From contig NZ_AP022587.1 of the NCBI RefSeq assembly GCF_010731715.1, positions 5,146,001 through 5,210,000 on the forward strand: a DNA stretch of 64,000 nucleotides, given 5' to 3'. How positions within the stretch are numbered: position 1 is the stretch's first letter; each line of letters starts with the position of its first letter. Shown piece by piece: positions 59,058 to 64,000 of this stretch. The translations under genes were made by a program, and so were the position numbers. The notes beneath the pieces are model-generated. The model worked only from the letters and a program-made list of their open reading frames with translations. It was not told the origin of the DNA and searched no databases. Source of the stretch: Mycobacterium stomatepiae. Its GTDB lineage: Bacteria > Actinomycetota > Actinomycetes > Mycobacteriales > Mycobacteriaceae.

Positions 59058-59415
59058 TAAAGAAGCAGATTGCGAACGCGTTATCTTATTTCGCGGAAAG
59101 AACTGCGACACGGGTCACACTGATCGCATTACGCGCCTGGCATCAGTGAAGTAGTCGAGAAAACCACATCGTTGTGGGCTGCGTCACATTCGGTGAGTGT
59201 CATCGCAAATTCAATTTCCGCCGAAGCAATGCAAAGTCCGCCTAGAAGTCCACTAAGGCATCTAGGCGGACTTTGCTGTCGTGGTGAATCAAGGGCCACA
59301 CGGACCCGGAATGTCACTCCAGTCACAGCGCGCCGGCGGTCCGTATATCCTGGCGCTGCCCGTCCAGGAGGGGCAGGTAAGCGCGTTGGAGCTGCAAGGA
59401 CGAGCGGGGACCGCA
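59058..59415. other. 358-base gene-free region with a strong hairpin
   Basis: Between the frameshifted NlpC-type gene and the monooxygenase gene I see no coding frame of local composition. The first 100 bases are AT-rich. The only clear structure is the perfect inverted repeat at 59231-59276, listed separately. The last 130 bases are GC-rich and may be leader sequence of the monooxygenase gene. Confidence 0.5.
59231..59276. terminator. Perfect 16-bp hairpin, probable terminator
   Basis: GCAAAGTCCGCCTAGA (59231-59246) and TCTAGGCGGACTTTGC (59261-59276) are exact complements with a 14-base loop. No long T run follows, as is frequent in mycobacteria. It may end transcription from the NlpC-type gene, or act as an operator. 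Confidence 0.55.
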
Positions 59416-59739
59416 ATGATCTTCATCGTCGTCAAGTTCGAAACCAAGCCGGACTGGGCCGAGCGCTGGCCGGACCTGGTTGCCGCATTCACCGCGGCCA
59501 CCCGCGCCGAAGCGGGCAACCTGTGGTTCGAGTGGTCGCGCAGCCTGGAGAACCCGGCGGAGTACGTGTTGGTCGAGGCGTTCCGCGACGGTGAGGCCGG
59601 CGACGTCCACGTCAACAGCGATCACTTCAAGCAGGCGATGCAGGAGCTCCCGCAGGCGCTGAAGTCCACGCCCAAGATCATCAGCCAGACGATCGACGCG
59701 ACAGGCTGGTCGGAGATGGGGGAGATGTCGGTCGGCTAG
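59416..59739 (+). CDS. Antibiotic biosynthesis monooxygenase / quinol monooxygenase-type protein (ABM, YgiN-like)
   Basis: 107 residues from ATG 59416. The ferredoxin-like ABM fold is clear: IFIVVKFETKPDWAERW, AEAGNLWFEWSRSLENPAEYVLVEAF and the HVNSDHFKQAMQELPQAL segment with His. Such proteins oxidise aromatic substrates or quinols without a bound cofactor, or degrade haem in some cases. Its stop overlaps the convergent permuted papain-like gene by four bases. Confidence 0.85.
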   Translation: MIFIVVKFETKPDWAERWPDLVAAFTAATRAEAGNLWFEWSRSLENPAEYVLVEAFRDGEAGDVHVNSDHFKQAMQELPQALKSTPKIISQTIDATGWSEMGEMSVG

Positions 59740-60416
59740 CTGACCGCGACTTCGATCTCGTTGCCGAGCTGAAATCCCGGTGCCAGTGGCAGCGTGTCGC
59801 CACTCCAGAACGAGCCCGGGTCAAAGTAGTTCGAGTACTTCTGGGTGCTCAGCAACCCCATTTCCTCATAAGTGATCGCCACCGTCTCCGCGCAGTACGC
59901 CGTTTCCAGGCCCATGCGCTGTCGTTCCTTGCGTCGTTGCGTGGACTCGCGAACCTTTTTGTCTACGAAGGGGATTCCCTTCGTCCAGTCGTATACCGTC
60001 GGGAGTCGGCCGCGAAACCACCGGCCGGTCAGGCGCGCGGTGGTGGGAAACGCGGTGCCGTCCATCCGCGCGATCACCCGCAGCAGCTTGTCCTCCTGCT
60101 CGCGGGTGGGATGCGGCGTCAGCTGGCGCAACCAGCACCGCTGGTGGTAGCGCTCGCTCCACTGCAGGACGGCCTGGTGCAGATCGTTGAGCTGCACGCC
60201 GCGATGGTTGGTGCCGGTCCACAAGTCGGGCAGCTTGTCGCCGAGTTCGGCATGCCAGATCAGCGGCGGCAGATCGTCGATGGCCACGGTCATGCCGACG
60301 TGGTTCACCGGACTGTTGGTCAACGTCTGGATGGCGCGGTCGGGTCCCGAACCGCCGCGGAACAGCCAGAGGTCGCCGGTTCGGGTCTCGGTGAGTGCCT
60401 GGTTGAGGGTGAGCAT
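59736..60416 (-). CDS. Permuted NlpC/P60 (YiiX/LRAT-type) papain-like hydrolase
   Basis: 226 residues from ATG 60416 (a TTG at 60425 is possible). The catalytic His precedes the Cys: NSPVNHVGMTVAID near 38-51, and ETAYCAETVAITYEEMG near residue 180, which is the order of circularly permuted NlpC/P60 enzymes such as YiiX and LRAT. The family hydrolyses amide or ester bonds in lipids or peptides. The start is 12 bases after the CMD gene stop on the same strand, so it is the last gene of an SDR-CMD-hydrolase operon. Confidence 0.75.
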   Translation of the reverse strand: MLTLNQALTETRTGDLWLFRGGSGPDRAIQTLTNSPVNHVGMTVAIDDLPPLIWHAELGDKLPDLWTGTNHRGVQLNDLHQAVLQWSERYHQRCWLRQLTPHPTREQEDKLLRVIARMDGTAFPTTARLTGRWFRGRLPTVYDWTKGIPFVDKKVRESTQRRKERQRMGLETAYCAETVAITYEEMGLLSTQKYSNYFDPGSFWSGDTLPLAPGFQLGNEIEVAVS

Positions 60417-60427
60417 CGTTGGCAAGC

Positions 60428-60817
60428 TTAGGAGTTCGGAAGAACTTGGCGTGCGACACCGCGTGCACTAGCCGCCGCGGGATACCCCGCGTAGCCGGTC
60501 ATGTGGAAGATCACCTCGGAAATTTCATCGACGGTCAACCCATTTCGCAGCGCGATGGGGAAGTGGGCCTTCAATTCGTCGGTAGCACGCAGCGCGATCA
60601 GCGCGCCGAGCGTGACCAGGCTGCGCGAGCGGCGATCCAATCCGGGCCGCGTCCACAACGATCCGAAAACATGATCGAGGCCAAGCTCGAGGAGTTCTCC
60701 GGCAACGCCGTCGTCGCGCAGGCTGGTGGCGTCGTCAGGGATCAGGCCGGGCAGCATGTCCTTGAACAGTTCCAGGCCCTGGGCACGCGCGTCAGTCATA
60801 GAGTCATCGCCTTTCAT
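60428..60817 (-). CDS. Carboxymuconolactone decarboxylase (CMD/AhpD-like) family protein
   Basis: 129 residues. The all-helical CMD fold with DRRSRSLVTLGALIALRATDELKAHFPIALRNGLTVDEISEVIFHMTGYAGYP is clear, matching gamma-carboxymuconolactone decarboxylase; no CxxC pair is present, so it is not an AhpD peroxidase. It may decarboxylate a lactone. The start overlaps the SDR stop (ATGA), so it is coupled to it. Confidence 0.87.
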   Translation of the reverse strand: MKGDDSMTDARAQGLELFKDMLPGLIPDDATSLRDDGVAGELLELGLDHVFGSLWTRPGLDRRSRSLVTLGALIALRATDELKAHFPIALRNGLTVDEISEVIFHMTGYAGYPAAASARGVARQVLPNS

Positions 60818-61605
60818 AGGGGTTTACGTGAACACTGGTAGTCGATGTAGGCGTCCCAGTCCTCGGCGCGACGGCGCAACTCGTCAACAACCTGCGGATG
60901 AGTGGGCACGAAGAATTGGTTGCGCAGGATCGCCTCGGCGACCAGGTCGCCCACGGTCGCCGGGTCGAGCAAGTCGAACTGCTCGCCGGGAATCCGCAGC
61001 GGAGTCCCCCCTCCGAAGGTCGGCACGTCGGCCGCGATATTCGTCAAGACGGGCCCTGGGCAGAGCAAGGTTACGCCAATGTTCTTGGGCCGCAGATAGA
61101 TTGCCAGCCCCTCGCTGATCTGCACGATAGCGGTTTTGGTTGCCGCGTAGGGCATTCGGCCATACGAGTAGGTGAAGAGCCCGGCGAACGAGGCGGTGTT
61201 GACCAGATGACCGCTGCCCTGATCGAGCAGCAGCGGCAGAAACGCGGCGTTGCTGCGAACCACCGACATCAGGTTGGTGTCGAGGATGCGCTGCCACTCC
61301 GTGACGGGAATGTCTTGTGGCAGGCCGTTTGTCAGGACGCCGACGTTGTTGACCACGATGTCCGCCCGGCCGAACCGCCGCAGCGACGCATCCCGAATAC
61401 CTTCGAACGCTTCGGGATCCGACACATCGGCGCAATGCGGTACAACCCGCGACCCCACTTCAGCGGCGAGGCCCTGGATACCTTCGTCGTCGCGATCGAC
61501 CGCCACGATGTAGACGCCCCGATCGGCCAGGGTGTAGGCGATGGCGCGCCCGATACCGCTGGCCGCTCCGGTGATGACGGCGACCTTGTCGCGAAGGGTG
61601 TCCAT
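60814..61605 (-). CDS. Short-chain dehydrogenase/reductase
   Basis: 263 residues, classical SDR. TGAASGIGRAIA (13-24) binds NAD(P); VDRDDEG with acidic residue after strand 2 favours NAD+; NNVGVLTNG, then catalytic Ser in NTASFAG and YAATK (about 153-157). It probably oxidises an alcohol or hydroxy-acid before the decarboxylase encoded by the next gene. First gene of a tight operon and divergent from the small protein gene. Confidence 0.88.
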   Translation of the reverse strand: MDTLRDKVAVITGAASGIGRAIAYTLADRGVYIVAVDRDDEGIQGLAAEVGSRVVPHCADVSDPEAFEGIRDASLRRFGRADIVVNNVGVLTNGLPQDIPVTEWQRILDTNLMSVVRSNAAFLPLLLDQGSGHLVNTASFAGLFTYSYGRMPYAATKTAIVQISEGLAIYLRPKNIGVTLLCPGPVLTNIAADVPTFGGGTPLRIPGEQFDLLDPATVGDLVAEAILRNQFFVPTHPQVVDELRRRAEDWDAYIDYQCSRKPL

Positions 61606-61626
61606 GGCGGTAATAGCGTGTCAAGT

Positions 61627-61785
61627 ATGCGCAGCATTTGGAAGTGGGTCGGCCTGGCCGGCGTTGCCGGTGTCGTCGCCGGGGGTGCGCTGGTCGTGCG
61701 CGATCAACGCAAACGCCGCGCCTACACCCCCGACGAGATTCGCTCGCGGCTGCATCAGCGCCTGGCGGAATCCGATGCGCGGTGA
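61627..61785 (+). CDS. Small single-pass membrane protein, 52 residues
   Basis: From ATG 61627: MRSIWKWVGLAGVAGVVAGG begins a single hydrophobic helix (about 5-24), followed by a basic stretch (RDQRKRRAYTPDEIRSRLHQRLAES) that would be cytosolic. The composition matches the local coding pattern and it lies 21 bases from the divergent SDR gene. Small membrane proteins of this kind are conserved in mycobacteria; the function is unknown. Confidence 0.65.
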   Translation: MRSIWKWVGLAGVAGVVAGGALVVRDQRKRRAYTPDEIRSRLHQRLAESDAR

Positions 61786-61904
61786 CCGCCCGCCGCCGTC
61801 GACGCCTCGACACTTAAACAGTTGCGACGACAATGCCCCACTGCGGGCCGCGATGGATTAAGTGTCGCGGGTCAACCCGTCGTTCGTTGGTTCGCGCCCG
61901 CCGA

Positions 61905-62726
61905 TTAGCTGGGTTCGAACTCCACCGCGAACAACCGATAGCTCCCCGAGAAGCCCTTCAACTCGACGTCACGGCCCTCGTCGAAACAGATGTCGTCGCA
62001 GTCGTGCAGCGCGTCTCGCACCGGTTTGCTCACCAAGACCTCACCACCGACGGCCTGGGCCGCGACCCGCGCCGCCATCGCGACGTTGCGCCCGAACAGA
62101 TCGTCACCGCGGCGCACCGAGCGTCCCATGTGGATGCCGATCCGCACCCGAATCTCCTCGTGCCGCTTGCGTTTTGCGTCCCGGTGCAGTTCGTGCTGCA
62201 GGTCGATGCCACAGCGCACCGCCTCCTCGGCCCGCGCGAAGGCGATCATGAAGCCGTCGCCCTGGCTCTTGACCACATGACCGGACCGGCGCTTCACCAG
62301 TCCGGAGACGAGCTTGTCGTGCGAGCTGATCAGCCTCACCCAGGCGCGGTCGCCGATCCGTTCGTTCAGCGCGATGGACTCCTCGATGTCGGAGAACAGG
62401 ATCACCACCCGGCCGTCGGGCGTCACCCGGGCGAGGTCGGGGCGCTCCACCTCGGCCCAGTCGGCGAGGTCTTCGATGCTGCTGCGCACCGCCGCGCCGA
62501 AGCCCTCCTTGCGCATCACGTTGGCGGTGTTCCACACCGTTTTGACGGCCTCGCGACCACCGGATATCAACCAATTGCGGGCGTCGGCGCGCTGTCGTAA
62601 CTCCTCGGCCTGCTCGCGGCTACGAACAAGCAACCTCCAGATCACGCCGAGTGCGCAGGCTTCGATCACGGCAACGCCGGCCAGGACGTAGACCGCGATA
62701 TGCAGCGCATCACCCACGTCACGCAT
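61905..62726 (-). CDS. Class III nucleotide cyclase with one N-terminal transmembrane helix (Rv1120c-like)
   Basis: 273 residues. One helix (about 9-33), a coiled-coil linker (35-50), then a cyclase domain (about 100-270). Visible catalytic residues are metal Asp113 in ILFSDIEES and Asp157 in SQGDGF, substrate-specifying Lys153 and probably Asp209, and Arg220 in NVAMAARV. The transition-state Asn of the VNxAAR motif is Ala216. Whether it still makes cAMP is uncertain. It sits where M. tuberculosis has Rv1120c. Confidence 0.85.
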   Translation of the reverse strand: MRDVGDALHIAVYVLAGVAVIEACALGVIWRLLVRSREQAEELRQRADARNWLISGGREAVKTVWNTANVMRKEGFGAAVRSSIEDLADWAEVERPDLARVTPDGRVVILFSDIEESIALNERIGDRAWVRLISSHDKLVSGLVKRRSGHVVKSQGDGFMIAFARAEEAVRCGIDLQHELHRDAKRKRHEEIRVRIGIHMGRSVRRGDDLFGRNVAMAARVAAQAVGGEVLVSKPVRDALHDCDDICFDEGRDVELKGFSGSYRLFAVEFEPS

Positions 62727-62837
62727 CCTTGCAAAGCACGCGATGGCTTCCGGTTGTCGGCCCCATCAGCAGTGTCTAGGGTTGAGTGCGATCACCCCCG
62801 GGTAGTGAATCTCAAGTGAACCGCTCCGGTGACTTTT

Positions 62838-62843
62838 GGGAGG
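62838..62843 (+). promoter_or_regulatory. Ribosome-binding site for the TTG-initiated zwf gene
   Basis: GGGAGG lies seven bases before the TTG at 62851, which begins LADAGGDSSNLLVIFG (Met at the TTG). No better start with a site is in frame, so this site decides the start. Confidence 0.7.
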
Positions 62844-62850
62844 TTCGATC

Positions 62851-64000
62851 TTGGCCGACGCCGGTGGTGATTCGTCGAATCTGCTGGTGATCTTCGGAAT
62901 TACCGGCGATCTGGCCCGCAAGATGACGTTTCGGGCGCTGTACCGGCTCGAGCGCCGCAACCTGCTCGACTGCCCGATCTTGGGTGTGGCGAGCGACGAC
63001 ATCAGTGTCGAGGAGCTGATCGCGCGGGCGCGCGGCGCGATCAACGACGCCGGCGAGAAGATCGACGACGCGGTGTTCGATCGGCTGGCGAATCGGTTGG
63101 ACTACGTTCACGGCGACGTCGCCGACCGCGATCTCTACCACCGACTCTCCGAGATGATCGGTTCGGACTACTGCCCGCTGTACTACCTCGAGATGCCGCC
63201 CGCGTTGTTCGCCCCGATCGTCGAGGGCTTGGCGCGCGAGGGCCTGGTGCAACGTGCGCGGGTTGCGGTGGAAAAGCCGTTCGGACACGACCTCGAGTCC
63301 GCGCGCGATCTGAACGAACGATTGCATGCCGTGCTGGCGGAAGATCAAATCCTGCGGGTGGACCACTTCCTCGGCAAGCAGCCCGTGGTGGAACTCGAAT
63401 GCCTTCGATTCGCCAACCAGGCACTGGCCGCTCTGTGGAACCGCCAGAGCGTGTCGGAGATTCAGATCACGATGGCCGAGAATTTCGGCGTCGAGGACCG
63501 GGGCCGGTTCTACGACAAGGTCGGCACCCTGCGCGACGTCGTGCAGAACCATCTGCTGCAGGTGCTCGCGATGGTGGCGATGGAACCGCCGGTCGGCTCC
63601 AGCGCCGACGACCTCAACGACAAGAAGTCCGAGGTGTTTCGCGCGATGCCGCCGCTGGATCCCGAACATTGCGTGCGGGGCCAGTACCGCGGCTACACCG
63701 ATGTCCCCGGGGTGGCGAAAGATTCGCAGACCGAGACCTTCGTTGCGCTGCGGACCGAGATCGACAACTGGCGCTGGTCGGGAGTGCCGATCTTTTTGCG
63801 GTCCGGTAAGGCGTTGCCGGAGAAGGTCACCGAGGTGCGGCTGTTCCTGCGCCGCGTTCCGCAGTTGGCTTTCCTGCCGCACCGCAAGGCGGCCGAGCCC
63901 AACCAGATCGTGTTGCGCATCGACCCCGACCCGGGCTTGCGGCTGCAGTTGTCGGCCCAGGTCGACGGCGAGTGGCACGACGTCCACCTGGACTCGTTGT
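62851..64000 (+). CDS. zwf: Glucose-6-phosphate 1-dehydrogenase, N-terminal part, truncated by the window edge
   Basis: 383 codons are visible from TTG 62851 and the frame is open to the end of the window. NADP site VIFGITGDLARKMTFRALYRL (near 14-34), the substrate motif RVAVEKPFGHDLESA (about 135-149) and the active-site signature RVDHFLGKQPVVE (about 168-180, with catalytic His) are complete, followed by DVVQNHLLQVLAM. It oxidises glucose-6-phosphate to 6-phosphogluconolactone for NADPH. It corresponds to Zwf1/Rv1121; a gnd gene probably follows outside. Confidence 0.93.
   Translation, partial: MADAGGDSSNLLVIFGITGDLARKMTFRALYRLERRNLLDCPILGVASDDISVEELIARARGAINDAGEKIDDAVFDRLANRLDYVHGDVADRDLYHRLSEMIGSDYCPLYYLEMPPALFAPIVEGLAREGLVQRARVAVEKPFGHDLESARDLNERLHAVLAEDQILRVDHFLGKQPVVELECLRFANQALAALWNRQSVSEIQITMAENFGVEDRGRFYDKVGTLRDVVQNHLLQVLAMVAMEPPVGSSADDLNDKKSEVFRAMPPLDPEHCVRGQYRGYTDVPGVAKDSQTETFVALRTEIDNWRWSGVPIFLRSGKALPEKVTEVRLFLRRVPQLAFLPHRKAAEPNQIVLRIDPDPGLRLQLSAQVDGEWHDVHLDSL

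Noticed and set aside
61808..61867. Ten-base inverted repeat (CGACACTTAA / TTAAGTGTCG) between convergent genes.
   Set aside because: The 40-base spacer is too long for an effective hairpin and no T run is present; probably chance or a weak terminator.

Overview
The window is a high-GC stretch of chromosome from a mycobacterium, most likely a slow-growing non-tuberculous species. The gene order follows the M. tuberculosis segment running from fadD14 (Rv1058) to zwf1 (Rv1121). A PPE protein, a 13E12-type HNH endonuclease remnant, mycothiol and F420-type enzymes and several class III cyclases support this. The species cannot be named from the sequence. Assignments to Rv numbers are from memory of the families, not from a search.

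Layout. 1-9.7 kb: the 3' part of fadD14, a shortened SRPBCC gene, a class II glutamine amidotransferase, two convergent patatin lipases, a frameshifted lpqV-like lipoprotein gene, a thiol-dioxygenase/rhodanese pair, a membrane alpha/beta-hydrolase and the crotonases echA8/echA9. 9.9-13.5 kb: a BI-1 family membrane protein with a clear terminator, then an IS30-family element sitting in the middle of a long imperfect palindrome, then fadA3. 13.6-24 kb: SGNH hydrolase, lipU, cbs, pra, metB, greA, a DUF4307-type protein, and the overlapping mca-small membrane protein-DUF255 operon. cbs and metB give a transsulfuration module and mca gives mycothiol-dependent detoxification. 24-31 kb: hemolysin III family protein, short-chain Z-prenyl synthase, an unknown membrane protein, then an accessory block with a broken XRE/MmyB regulator, two tandem 362-residue O-methyltransferases and a four-helix membrane protein.

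31-44.7 kb is mostly core: coaA, glyA, desA2, a phoAT-like ORF with phoH2, a NodB deacetylase, a HAMP-class III cyclase, a glpX-fumC-membrane protein operon, a small membrane protein with a dienelactone hydrolase, and an AI-2E family permease. 44.9-46.1 kb is a 13E12/HNH pseudogene with three frameshifts. 46.3-50.6 kb holds 3-beta-HSD, xseB, xseA, a lipid-droplet-type protein and ispH. 50.6-52.2 kb is a PPE protein whose tail is a Gly-Gly-Thr repeat of beta-solenoid type, unlike the usual PPE tails. 52.6-55 kb: a DUF6542-type membrane protein and ychF. 55.1-62.7 kb is a mosaic of small accessory genes: an O-methyltransferase plus VOC protein behind a perfect 17-bp-arm palindrome, two deazaflavin-type nitroreductases, a Trp-rich secreted protein, a SnoaL-like protein, a frameshifted NlpC/P60-type gene, a monooxygenase, an SDR-CMD-permuted papain-like operon and a second class III cyclase. 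The window ends inside zwf.

The most notable points are the PPE/beta-solenoid protein, the palindrome that contains a start codon, the O-methyltransferase block, the IS in a palindrome, and six frameshifts that all look like single missing bases. No tRNA, rRNA or CRISPR array was seen.
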